The notes under the pieces were generated by a model. The model made no database searches. It was not told where the DNA came from and worked only from the letters and a program-made list of their open reading frames with translations. A program made the translations under genes and the position numbers. A DNA stretch of 64,000 nt, taken from assembly GCA_016169945.1 (NCBI GenBank), contig JADLSH010000305.1:1116001-1180000 (forward strand). The letters are read 5' to 3'. This stretch comes from Trachythela sp. YZ-2020 (lineage: Eukaryota > Cnidaria > Anthozoa > Malacalcyonacea > Clavulariidae). This document shows, piece after piece, positions 10,189-21,098 of the stretch (positions are counted from its first letter, which is position 1; every line of letters starts with the position of its first letter).

Positions 10189-10790
10189 CAGTGAGCTCTA
10201 TATATATCTGGAGTAAGAACTTCTAATGTTCGGCCAATAGGCCAAGTGAAGCCAAAGATGGCGGCAATTGACGTCCAAACTCATGAAGGTCATAAACAGT
10301 TTTCATACCATTTTTCTAGCTAATTCCAGTTTATACTAACAGATCGCATCGCTAATCAAGTTATTAGTTCATAAAATCATGATGTTATTGTTTAAATCGG
10401 AGTAAAAACACGAAATTTCGGCACACTCCTTGCCGGCTTGTGCAAACCGCGCGGTCGAAAACAATAGAAAGGGATTGGCACTGGACGTCAATTTCCGCCA
10501 TCTTTGGCTTCACTTTTTGGACATAAGTTCTCACTCCAGATATATATATATAGAGCTCACTGTTGTAGTGTGGTTGTCATGTGCGATTGTGCGATGCATC
10601 GCACAAATTAGCATACCATGACTTACAGTGATTGTAGTGAGGTTGTCACGTGCGGTTGTGCGCTGCATCGCACAAATTAGCATACCATGACTTACAGTGA
10701 TTGTAGTGTGGTTGTCACGTGCGGTTGTGCGCTGCATCACACAAATTAGCATATACCATGACTTACAGTGATTGTAGTGTGGTTGTGGAT
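10130..10790. repeat. 69-bp minisatellite A, interrupted by a transposon
   Basis: One unit before and about three units after the element at 10189-10562. Each unit holds the palindrome GTGCGATGCATCGCAC (or a variant) plus ACCATGACTTACAGTGATTG. Same family as 12290-13005. Confidence 0.85.
10189..10562. mobile_element. hAT-like MITE inserted in a minisatellite unit
   Basis: The ends are CAGTGAGCTCTATATATATC and its inverse, with long inverted arms (AGTGAAGCCAAAGATGGCGG). The 8-bp duplication TTGTAGTG is present at 10181-10188 and 10563-10570. Uninterrupted units contain this octamer once, so the insertion point inside a unit is exact. Confidence 0.9.
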
Positions 10791-11030
10791 CAGGGGATTT
10801 ATTGGAGGGGAAGGGGGCACTTATTGGAGAGGGAGGCAGCTAAATAGAGAGGACCTTATTGAAGAGAGGGGGCACTCCAGCACTTAATGCAGAGGGGGGT
10901 AAATGGAGAGAGGGGGCTTATTCAAGAGGAGGTGCTAAATGGAGTGGGTAGAGGGCTAATAATAGAGAGGTAGGGGGTTTAATAAGTTTGTATCACTAAA
11001 AGGGGAGGGGGCTTAATAAAAGAGGATTTA
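10785..11030. repeat. purine-rich G-run repeat
   Basis: Degenerate repetition of GAGAGGGGGCTTAAT-like words makes the plus strand strongly purine-rich with many G3-G6 runs. Triplex or quadruplex folding is possible. No gene. Confidence 0.6.
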
Positions 11031-11068
11031 CATGTATACTTTGTAAGGCCAATGAGTTCATTGACCTT

Positions 11069-11074
11069 TTTATT
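11069..11074 (-). terminator. poly(A) signal of the 187-aa gene
   Basis: AATAAA on the minus strand, followed by AAGGTCAATG. The spacing from the stop codon at 11229 fits a short 3'UTR. Confidence 0.55.
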
Positions 11075-11228
11075 TCATTTATACAAAGTCATGTTTCTAC
11101 AACAAAAGAAATATTTGCACATTCAAATGAATCCTTGACACAAAATAGTCCAATTGGTTAATATTATTCTAATTAAATATAAGATATTATGCTAATTATA
11201 TGTTCGCTCATAATGTCATACAATGTAT

Positions 11229-11792
11229 TTATGTCTCTGGAAGAAATATGAGCGGCATATCCACATCAATTAGTCCATGAATATCTCTATTTACATTGAA
11301 AAATGAATCTGGAGGTGGGGGAGGACCGCATCCACCAACCTGTCCATGGCAATTGCCATATATGCAAAATAACCTAGTGTCAACCTTATAGTGTAGCCTT
11401 CCATTTTCATAGGACACAATCTCGACTCCCTCCTTGAACGACGACACAGGCGTCTGTGGATAGATCTTCCAGCCAGGCGGGTAATCAAACCCAGGCAGTG
11501 GTACTTCATCCAAGGTGACAAACTTCAGAGTATCTCGTAATTGTTCAACAGTTGATGAAGGCAGGACTCTTTTACTGAATGAAATGAGGAAATAAATTCT
11601 GATGCCCTGTTCAGAAATTGAGCTATGGGAAAAAGAAGGACCATGTATATGACGGCCAACAAAATTTTGCTCTACCAAGCCTTCCAAAGGCCTTTTTGCT
11701 GTCAACTTTAGTTCAATGGTATTATTTCTGCTTTCCAACCATTTTTCAACTTTTGATACAACATTGGCTTTGGTTTCTTTGGTTTCAGCCAT
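11229..11792 (-). CDS. conserved-looking protein of unknown function, 187 aa
   Basis: An uninterrupted 187-codon frame starts MAETKETKANVVSKVEK and ends DMPLIFLPET. I do not recognise the family. It has no signal peptide or membrane segment, a charged N-terminus, a central FDYPPGW motif and a GPPPPP run near residue 157. An AATAAA lies at the complement of 11069-11074, about 155 bp after the stop, giving a plausible 3'UTR. TTGATTTAG just before the start could be a 3' splice site, so a 5'UTR exon may lie upstream, or this could be a retrocopy. It sits between two 69-bp minisatellite arrays and is the only intact gene in the first 25 kb. Confidence 0.7.
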   Translation of the reverse strand: MAETKETKANVVSKVEKWLESRNNTIELKLTAKRPLEGLVEQNFVGRHIHGPSFSHSSISEQGIRIYFLISFSKRVLPSSTVEQLRDTLKFVTLDEVPLPGFDYPPGWKIYPQTPVSSFKEGVEIVSYENGRLHYKVDTRLFCIYGNCHGQVGGCGPPPPPDSFFNVNRDIHGLIDVDMPLIFLPET

Positions 11793-12164
11793 ACTTTTTT
11801 TCTAAATCAATAATTAGTAATAATACATATGTTTAGCTTATTGAGGATTCCCAGCAGCGCCAGTATTTTAGTGTGCAGTATGTATTGCAGTACTAGCTTT
11901 GTACAGTATTAATTGGAAAGTTAATGCAGGATTAAATGTGAAAGTGTGCAGTACAGAAAATGTGAAATTTTCAATTTCAATTTTGTATTAGAAGTTCTGT
12001 AGCATTACAAATTAAAGCACAGGCAATAAATGTTGAACAATCACTTACAGTTGTTACAGGTCGGCAGACGTTTAATAGACCTTGTCGTTTGAAAATCGTT
12101 TGACTATTTTGATATTTGTTGGTCATAGAATGCCGTGGTCATGACACAGAATCACTGTGACAGA
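11793..12164. other. no gene seen
   Basis: Upstream flank of the minus-strand gene. It may hold its promoter, but no clear TATA or first exon was identified. Confidence 0.4.
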
Positions 12165-12289
12165 ATGATGGCCAAGTGCTTCCACTTTCCAAAATGAATA
12201 TTGCCTTTTTTTGTCCTAATTTGATCAAAATGTCCTTCAAAAAGTATTGAAATTTCCTTTAAAAAGTTTGGTGAAATTAATCATGGATT

Positions 12290-13005
12290 ATAAAAACACT
12301 ATTGTGCGATGCATCGCACAAATTAACATACCATGACTTACAGTGATTGTAGTGTGGTTGTCATGTGCGGTTGTGCGATGCATCACACAAATTAGCATAC
12401 CATGACTTACAGTAATTGTAGTGTGGTTGTCATGTGCGGTTGTGCGATGCATCGCACAAGTTAGCAAACCATGACTTACAGTGATTGTAGTGAGGTCGTC
12501 ATGTGCGGTTGTGCGATGCATCGCACAAATTAGCATACCACGACTTACAGTGATTGTAGTGTGGTTGTCATGTGCGGTTGTGCGATGCATCGCACAAGTT
12601 AGCAAACCATGACTTACAGTGATTGTAGTGAGGTCGTCATGTGCGGTTGTGCGATGCATCGCACAAGTTAGCAAACCACGACTTACAGTGATTGTAGTGA
12701 GGTCATCATGTGCGGTTGTGCGATGCATCGCACAAATTAGCATACCACGACTTACAGTGATTGTAGTGTGGTTGTCATGTGCGGTTGTGCGATGCATAGC
12801 ACAAATTAGCATACCATGACTTACAGTGATTGTAGTGTGGTTGTCATGTGCGGTTGTGCGATGCATCGCACAAATTAGCATACCATGACTTACAGTGATT
12901 GTAGTGTGGTTGTCATGTGCGGTTGTGCGATGCATCGCACAAATTAGCATACCATGACTTACAGTGATTGTAGTGAGGTCGTCATGTGCGGTTGTGGAAC
13001 ATATT
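12290..13005. repeat. 69-bp minisatellite B, about 10 units
   Basis: GTGCGATGCATCGCAC recurs every 69 bp from 12304 (next at 12373 and 12442). Because 69 is a multiple of 3, the minus strand keeps a 220-codon frame made of a 23-residue repeat (MLICAMHRTTAHDNHTTITV...). Units differ by a few substitutions. The regular frame alone is not evidence of a gene. Confidence 0.9.
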
Positions 13006-13501
13006 GCGTTACTGTGTTATTTTGCATCTTACACATCTGCTTAAATTATCCTCTTTTTAACCTGCGCAAACAAAGTATTTTTCGCCTCAGAGCTGCAAAA
13101 CGTTAAGGGGTTAGCCTTTACTTTTTGGCCATTTTGAGCAACTTTTAGAGTTTTTTTCGAATCGTGCACGATTTTTCAACAAGAACATCAAATATCAGCG
13201 CGTCATTGTTTTCGGTAAACTCTAGTTCTTAGTCACCATTTCTCATGTATTTGATCGCCATGAATTAAAACTTTCTCATTACTATACTATGGTCTAGATT
13301 ACTATAAATATACACAGTATACGGAGATTACATACTTCAGGTTGAAATTAAAACTTTACTGAAACAGATTAGAAAGTGCATTTGAAAAGGCGCCTTTTTC
13401 AAACAGCACTTTCCTACCTCTGTGAAATTTTAATGTGTGATATATTGGAGACTTGGAGTATACCCAAATTACCGTCTTAATCTTATACCGATCAGCTACC
13501 T
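13006..13501. other. no gene; one stray hairpin-satellite unit
   Basis: About 13100-13165 holds GGTTAGCCTTTACTTTTTGG, an isolated unit of the satellite at 1690-2280 and 4671-6841. The rest is unremarkable AT-rich DNA. Confidence 0.5.
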
Positions 13502-13688
13502 GCTGGTTTAAACTATCAATGCTTTTTAATCAAAGTACAGTTTGATCAAGATATGTGAATTTTGAGGTTTTTCAAAGACTTTGACCAACGCCAAAGTCTA
13601 CTTAATCAAAAGTATAATCTCGTCAAAGTTTTGATTAAGCGAGATCCATTTTTTTAGTTTGATCAAAGAATTGATAGTGTAAACCAGC
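13502..13688. mobile_element. MITE, 187 bp
   Basis: The ends GCTGGTTTAAACTATCAAT and ATTGATAGTGTAAACCAGC are inverted repeats. The interior is rich in TTTGATCAAA-type words. No clear target duplication. Confidence 0.7.
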
Positions 13689-13832
13689 CATATAGTCATA
13701 TATAACTAATTATATACATGTAAGGGATTCAATATCCCTCAGGTTCAATATGTTTGAAATTGAATGTTCTAGTTAATGACAGTATACTTAACACTATAAT
13801 GTTTCATACATTTGAATACATTATTTAAATTG

Positions 13833-13942
13833 TCATTCTGGATGTTCGAGGTCCATCTTGAATTCTTGAAGGCTTGAACGGCGATCTTCTCCAAATATTA
13901 TGTTCTTAAAACTGGTCCATCTTTCGGTTCTGGATGTTTTAT
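13833..13942 (-). CDS. putative terminal coding exon
   Basis: On the minus strand an acceptor (TTTTTCTTCTAG, complement just above 13942) is followed by two bases and 35 open codons beginning KTSRTERWTSFKNIIF and ending DLEHPE, then TGA. It is the most distal of a series of exon-like cassettes on this strand that share the same splice-site style. The protein family is unknown, and upstream exons are not established. Confidence 0.35.
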
Positions 13943-14343
13943 CTAGAAGAAAAATAGGGCAAGATGTTAATTAAACGTTCAAACATTTATGTGACATTTA
14001 AATTACCAAATTCAGTGAATGCCGTTTTAATATATCAAGCCTGATTTTTCTGCAACTTCTGGACTGCATAATCATCTATAAGAGAATTGATAAGAACAGT
14101 TTCAATCAGATTTGAATGTTGAAATTAGGAGGGCTTACTCTTAGCTTTCTATTGTAAGTGAATACACCAGACACAAGTTTTTGTGCTTTTATTGGTTAAT
14201 TTATACATTTTATCTATTACATTTCAAATTTAAAAATATGTTTTAAAATAGCGGCGAAGTATAGACATTCACCGGACCTTTAAGTAAAGACACCAGACAA
14301 CAGATTTTTACTTTTATTGGAGCTATTACATATTGAACTATAG

Positions 14344-14423
14344 CTATAAGGGATATCGACTAACGTCTTCTTGAGAATCTTCCAAGCTATTGATTTTGAT
14401 TTGAAAATGTTGCACCTGCAACT
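14344..14423 (-). CDS. putative terminal exon of 80 nt
   Basis: After an AG acceptor (complement of 14424-14425) come two bases and then 25 open codons, LQVQHFQIKINSLEDSQEDV to SRYPL, then TAG. The AATAAA cassette near 14312 follows at once. Length and phase equal those of the exon at 18207-18286, which supports a shared design, although the residues align poorly. Confidence 0.3.
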
Positions 14424-14434
14424 CTTTTAAATTA

Positions 14435-16785
14435 GTAACCCAAGTTTACTAACAATTTTTCTATATATTTCAAGTTTACATGCATTGAAATATCCTCTTG
14501 CATGAACTTGAACTCGTCTACGGTCTTTAGCTTCGTGTTTTAACTGAATATTTCTTCATTGACCTGGTTCGATTATCTGAAAGAAAAACGTCTGGAAATG
14601 GTTTAGTTAAAGAAAAAATTCGAAACCCACTGCATGCAAAAAGGGGAATTTATATATAGTAAAGAAATAGAACACCAATTAAACTATTGTTTGTCTACTT
14701 TTATTTATCTAAATAAAAATTCTATATTACAAGCGAAATTAAATAACAAATAATGAATGACAACATAAACCGACATAAAAACAGACAACAATTTTTTCAT
14801 AATTTTATTTGTTCGAGAAACCGATCTATATTACATTATTTTGAAATATTAGATAACTAAGTTCTTCTTTAACTTCAGAACGTCGACTTGACATCATATA
14901 GAATTCAAGTTTTGTGAATTCGTGCATGCTTGTGTTATTTAATTATTTTTACAAGTTTGATTATAAAATCTTCTGAAGTTTTTGCATCTTGAATTCTTCT
15001 GTTGTTCTTGAAATAGGTCTTCTTTTCTAAGATCTGAAAGAGAACTTACGAAAATAGTTAGTAAAAAGACAAACCATTTATGTGAGGAATTTCCCAAATT
15101 CTATATCGCTTCAATTTGATTAGGAAATTCGCCACATTCTTATAAACTTAACTCTAATTAAAAGGAAGGAAACAACACGGACAAAACTATAGCTCTTTTA
15201 TTCGATTATCTTTTTCTATGTTATATACAAGTCAAAGTTATTGTACAATTTTATCGAAAAAATCACCAGAGAGTTTTTACGCTTTTATTTATTCAAAAAA
15301 TATTACAATAATTGAGATTAAGCTAAAATATAATCTTCAAACTTCGTTCTCGATGGAACATGCATGAATCTCCTGGATTTCATGAATGTAAAATCATGAA
15401 TTTATTTACAAGTTTAACAAATGTCTTTTGAAATTATATCTTGAAAGCCTCAATATCACTTGAGATCGTGAAGTTTTGTATTTACACATCTGAAAGAGAA
15501 CTACAGAATTTCTGGAAAGCGTTAGTTCAAGAATGTGATATTTAAGGTGGAAAGTTTCCCAAACTTCGAAACTGATTGGAGAAACTTGCCACACCCCATA
15601 ATTCCCATGTTCGAGAAGAAATTAAAGCACTACACAAACAGTTTTTCGCTTTTATTTTTTTAGCAAAACATTTACCTATTTACATGGTATATTATAGGAG
15701 AAACATGCATGTACAGACTGCAGTACAAGGTTAAAAACACTTCGTTAACCGATCAAAGTTATGCATGCATGAGATGGGTAAAACAAACAAAAAGATATAA
15801 ATTCTTGAACACGTGTCGCTTGCTATATGCTTTTATGTTCAGCAGACGTGAATGTCATGTATATTTAATTTTGGATACACTAAACTTGACAAATATGATG
15901 TCAAATTTATAAATCGGTTGCATGTGCTCTATTTTGGCGCTACCTGATTTTACGTCATTTGAATTTTGGATTATCTGAAAGAAAAATTTGACAAACATGA
16001 TGTCAAATTTTAACTGCATGTATACGTCATCCTTTTTAGTTAGATTATGTGCACTCGTGCATGTAATTTTATTGAAAGGAAATATTTGACAAATATGATG
16101 TCAAATTTTCTAATGTTACATGCATGCGCTCTTTTTTCGAGCCAAATTATGTATAGCTATATCTATAATTTTGGATTCAAGAAAAAAATCGACAAATATG
16201 TCAATCTTGTAATGTTGCATGCATGCATATGTAGTCTTTTTTCTAGTTATTATGTCGGCATTAGTGCATAAAATTTTATTGAAAGAAAAAATTTGACAAA
16301 TATGATGTCAAATTTTCTATGACGTTGCATGTGCTCATTTTTCGAGCCAAATGTATGTATATCTAATTTGGGATTATTTGGTAGAAAAATTCGACAACAT
16401 GCATGCATATATCATGTTAAATTTCTAAATGTTACAGGTGCTAATTTGGAGTGAAATGCATGTGGTATATATATATAGAATTATGTGCTAAATAATACTA
16501 AACTACGATACATCTTACTATATTCCAAGCCACATACATGTATCCTAAAGGGCAACCCCCCATCATTATTTCTTAAACTTAAATCTAATTTGCTATATAT
16601 GTGTATATTTCATTTAAATTATCCACGGGGCATCCACATTATCCACAAATTCAAGCTACGCTTTTCTTATGCATTATACTTTACATTTTATATGATAGAG
16701 AATCTGCATGATATGATCCATAATCCGCGATTTATATCTACCAATATCCTAACCTAGTAAATATATCCGCAGGGTTACCACCCAA
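14435..16785. repeat. 2.35-kb tandem duplication, copy A
   Basis: Begins near AAGTTTACTAACAATTTTTC and ends at the ATATCCGCAGGGTTACC region. Copy B at 16786-19520 repeats the same order with a few percent divergence. Inside are smaller degenerate units of about 460 bp, each with TCTGAAAGARAA (a minus-strand TTYTCTTTCAG acceptor, at 14576, 15033, 15489 and 15974), and about 105-bp units with TTTGACAAATATGATGTCAA. Confidence 0.85.
14826..14934 (-). CDS. putative terminal coding stretch
   Basis: A minus-strand open stretch reads HEFTKLEFYMMSSRRSEV, then KEELSYLIF to a TAG at 14826-14828, followed by an AATAAA cassette near 14804. RRSEVKEELSYL resembles ERDVIKRLSHLQ in the exon at 18207-18286. 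The 5' boundary is unclear. Confidence 0.25.
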
Positions 16786-19520
16786 AGGTTAACCTAAGTT
16801 TACTAACAATTTTTCTATATATTTCAAGTTTACATGCATTGAAATATCCTCTTGAACTTGAACTCGTCTACGGTACGTCTTTAGCTTCGTGTTTTAACTG
16901 AATATTCCTTCATTGACCTCGTTTGATTATCTGAAAGAAAAACGTCTGGAAGTGGTTTAGTTAAAGAAAAAATTCGAAACCTACTGCATGCATAAAGGGG
17001 AATTTATATATGGTAAAGAAATATAGAACACCAAACTATTGTTTGTCTACTTTTATTTAACTAAATAAAAATTCTATATTACAAGGAAATAAAATAAAAT
17101 AATCAATGACAATCAAAATTTCGAATGGTAACTTTCGTGATGAAACGGACATAAAATAACAGACAATTTTTTCATAATTTTATCCGTTCGAGAAACCGAT
17201 CTATATTACATTATTGTGAAATATTAGATAACCAAGTTCTTCTTTAACTTCAGAACGTCGACTTGACATCATATAGAATTCAAGTTTTGTGAATTCGTGC
17301 ATGCTTGTGTTATTTAATTATTTTTTACAAGTGTGATTATAAAATCTTCTGAAGTTTTTGCATCTTGAATTCTTCTGTTGTGCTTGAAATATGTCTTCTT
17401 TTCTAAGATCTGAAAGAGAACTAACGAAAATAGTCAGTAAAAAGACAAACCATTTATGTGAGGAATTTCCCAAATTCTATATCGCTTCAATTTGATTAGG
17501 AAATTCGCCACATTCTTATAAACTTAATTCTAATTATAAGGAAGGAAACAACACGGACAAAACTATAGCTCTTTTATTCGATTATCTTTTTCTATGTTAT
17601 ATACAAGTCAAAGTTATTGTACAATTTTATCGAAAAAATCACCAGAGAGTTTTTACGCTTTTATTTATTCAAAAAATATTACAATAATTGAGATTAAGCT
17701 AAAATATAATCTTCAAACTTCGTTCTCGATGGAACATGCATGAATCTCCTGGATTTCATGAATGTAAAATCATGAATTTATTTAAAAGTTATTTACAAGT
17801 TTAACAAATGTCTTTTGAAATTATATCTTGAAAGCCTCAATATCACTTGAGGTCTTGAAGTTTTGTATTTAGACATCTGAAAGAGAACTACAGAATTTCT
17901 GGAAAGCGTTAGTTCAAGAATGTGATATTTAATGTGGAAAGTTTCCCAAACTTCGAAACTGATTGGAGAAACTTGCCACACCCCATAATTCCCATGTTCG
18001 AGAAGAAATTAAAGCACTACACAACAGTTTTTCGCTTTTATTTTTTAGCAAAACATTTACCTATTTACATGGTATATTATAGGAGAAAACACTGCAGTAC
18101 AAGGTTAAAAACACTTCGTTAACCGATCAAAGTTATGCATGCATGAGATGGGTAAAACAAACAAACAAACACACGACAATGTTTTTTAGTTTTATTTATT
18201 CAATAATTATCTATTACACTGAAGATGAGAAAGACGTTTTATGACATCTCGCTCCTTGAGGTCTTCTTCGTTGAATTCCTCGAATTCTACGAATTATAGC
18301 AGTATTCCTACAATTTCTAATTTTACCAATATGACTAATATTTCAAATTTATTAGCTGCAACTCAGCGCATATGTATATTTTGATATAAAGTAAAAAACA
18401 CGACTGAAATTATGTCAAATTTATGTGTTGTGACTTGCTCTTTTTTGAGTTAAATTTACGCACATGTAAATTATTTTGGATTCATTAAAAACAAAATTTA
18501 ATGACAATTATGATAATGACGATATGTCAAATTTTTAAATGTTGTCAAATTTGATTTTTGTGATGAGAAAAGATATAAATTCTTGAACACGTGTCGCTTG
18601 CTATATGCTTTTATGTTCAGCAGACGTGAATGTCATGTATATTTAATTTTGGATACACTAAACTTGACAAATATGATGTCAAATTTATAAATCGCTTGCA
18701 TGTGCTCTGTTTTGGCGCCACCTGATTTTAAGTCATTTGAATTTTGGATTATCTGAAAGAAAAATTTGACAAACATGATGTCAAATTTGAATGCTGCATG
18801 TATGTAATCCTTTTTGGTTAGATTATGTGCACTTATGCATGTAATTTTATTGAAAGGAAATATTTGACAAATATGATGTCAAATTTTCTAATGCTACATG
18901 CATGCGCTCTTTTTTCGGGCCAAATGTGTGTGTGTATTTAAGAAAAAATCGACAAATATGTCAATCTTGTAATGTTGCATGCATGCATGCATGCATATGA
19001 TGTAGTCTTTTTCAGTTATATTATGTGCACTCGTGCATGAAATTTTATTAAAAGTAATTTGACAAATATGATGTCAAATTTTCTATGACGTTGCATGTGC
19101 TCATTTTTCGAGCCAAATATATGTATATCTAATTTGTGATTATTTGGAAGAAAAATTCGACAACATGAAATATTATGTCATGTTAAATTTCTAAATGTTA
19201 CATGTGCTATAATTTTGAGTGAAATACGTATGGAATTATATATAGAATTATGTGCTAAATAATATTAAACTACGATACATCTTACTATCTTCCAAGCCAC
19301 ATACATGTATCCTTAAAGGGCAACCCCCCATCATTTCTTAAACTTAAATTTGATACGCTATATATGTGTATATTTCATTTAAATTATCCACGGGGCATCC
19401 CCATTATCCCCAAATTCAAGCTACGCTTTTCTTATGCATTATACTTTACATTTTATATGATAGAGAATCTGCATGCTATGATCCATAATCCGCGATTTAT
19501 ATCTACCAATATCGATCTAA
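16786..19520. repeat. tandem duplication, copy B
   Basis: Copy of 14435-16785. It keeps about 390 bp (18165-18552) that is missing from copy A at GGTAAAACAAACAAAAAG, including one more exon and poly(A) cassette. Acceptor motifs lie at 16930, 17409, 17876 and 18752. The run GCATGCATGCATGCATGCAT (18978-18997) is alternating purine-pyrimidine. Confidence 0.85.
18207..18286 (-). CDS. putative terminal exon of 80 nt
   Basis: After TTCGTAG (acceptor complement at 18287-18288) come two bases and 25 codons, FEEFNEEDLKERDVIKRLSH to LQCNR, then TAA. AATAAA follows near 18190. The acidic then basic composition looks coding. It lies only in copy B. Confidence 0.35.
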
Positions 19521-20029
19521 CCTAGTAAATATATCCGCAGGGTTACCCCCATTATTTGCAAATTTTAGCTCCGATATGATCCAAATTCCGCAATTTATAT
19601 GTCCGAATGTTCCTCACCTAATGTATATATCCGCAGGGTCAACCCCCATAAATGTATTAAAATTTAACTCATGCATTACAGTATAAAGAAATGTTTACAC
19701 ACAAGGCCGAAACAGTTAGACCGAATATTGTTGCACCGAATATTTTAGTATGTGTAATCCTACTGCTCTAACCTCACGACGTCTTCTTTCTTGTGATCGA
19801 CGGAGGCAATATATCACTATAGTAATTATCACTTTAAAGGATACGCTGGAATATTGCCTCATCCTATCCGCGTCTAGCTGCGTCGGTTGTTCCGTCAGGC
19901 GGCGGCTGCGTCGTACTTTTATAGCTGCATGATGTCCATTGTTCAGGTGCTGTACATAAATCCAATCCAATACGACGACATAAATCCAATAATCCAAGAC
20001 GATCTGGCGATTGTCCTCATTTGTGCATC
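19521..20029. other. no gene; short degenerate repeats
   Basis: ATATATCCGCAGGGT recurs near 19531 and 19625 with about 95-bp spacing, continuing the right edge of copy B. Nothing else is supported. Confidence 0.4.
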
Positions 20030-20115
20030 TCATCTGATGTGATCCCTTTTTCCAGGTGGTGTCCATCTGAGGGCAGTCTTGGCTGTACGATCCATTCTGA
20101 GAACATACCCAAATC
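20030..20115 (-). mobile_element. LINE-type retroelement relic
   Basis: The minus strand reads FGYVLRMDRTAKTALRWTPP followed by GKRDHIR and a stop. From memory, GHVLRM...AKTALRWTPxGKRxRGRP is a hallmark of the C-terminal end of ORF2 in many invertebrate non-LTR elements. Only this short piece is readable and the flanking frames are broken. Confidence 0.65.
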
Positions 20116-21090
20116 ATTGGCCGTGCTTGATTTCTAGCACCACACCTGACACTTCGGCTCTTTGTCTTCTTCTACAGCTCTTCATTTGAGATCTTTGGCG
20201 CTCACGATAAGAGCAGTGAACTGTCTGGGATCCTTTTGTTCTGTTTATGCTGCCTTGATCTCCTCTCGCGTGCTTCAGCGATGTTTCTGCGTCGGCCCTC
20301 TAAGGTCGCTTGTTTTGTCAGGGTACGCCAGTAAGTCCGGTTCAATGCGACACAGACGTAATAATCCAGTTAAGACAACAGTTCAGAGCGTGTTTGACAA
20401 TATTATAGCATTGGGTATGTTGGTGATCATTTTATGAACCTGAAAATGATATTGCAAAATAATTAAGGACTAATTATAATCGTATAATAACAAATAGTTA
20501 GAGATTTATATCCCTTTGTCAATCAAGATATTAGATATATGCAGGTGTGGAAGTCTTTGTTCTATCTTTTTGTTCATATTTATGCAAACTTGTGCACGGT
20601 GAAGACAGTGAATTTTTGGCATAATGAAGCAATCATACAATAGCATCGCCTCGCCGAATCACTCAAACGTACTGTTGAAATACTAATAAGCAAAATCTCA
20701 AAAGATTTGTGCCACTGTTGGCGGCCATTTTATGGGCTGAGCCTGAGTAGATCAGGAAAAGTTCTTTTTTGTAATCTGTCATATATTTAATCCTTTGGTA
20801 ATTCTTGCTACCTTTTCGGATATTTATTAGAAATGTACCAAACAAAGTATTTTTTATCGTTATTTGCCCATATTCGCGGTTTTAGAAAGTTTGCTGTTAA
20901 CGGATTGGAATTTTGCTATTGTTATTGCCCAATACTATTAATATAGGCTATAGCTCGGTGAAAATAAGCCCTAACTTAAGTCCGTTTTGTATTCTTATTA
21001 TCTATAGGTCTCAAGATGGTTCTGAAGATGCAAACTCCCATTTTCTGACATAGAAACGAAACAAACGATGAATAACAGAAAATCAAGAAT
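20116..21090. other. no gene seen
   Basis: May include more decayed retroelement sequence at 20160-20400, but nothing readable. The rest is plain AT-rich DNA. Confidence 0.35.
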
Positions 21091-21098
21091 GCAAACTT

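Larger units (their letters stand above)
14184..18199 (-). terminator. repeated poly(A) cassettes, about 12
   Basis: On the minus strand AATAAAAG, often followed by C/T, A-rich sequence and TGTTGTCTGGTGT, recurs near 14185, 14312, 14700, 14804, 15195, 15283, 15649, 17051, 17569, 17657, 18034 and 18190. AATAAA followed by a G/U-rich element within about 20 nt is the usual metazoan cleavage signal. In the copy at 17170 the hexamer is lost (ATAAAA). Confidence 0.55.

Noticed and set aside
12288..12950. 220-codon minus-strand open frame
   Set aside because: It is generated by a 69-bp repeat whose length is a multiple of three; no start context, splice sites or known domain.
18978..18997. CRISPR-like or spaced repeat array
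   Set aside because: It is a simple alternating GCAT run; no array of spaced repeats exists in this eukaryotic window.
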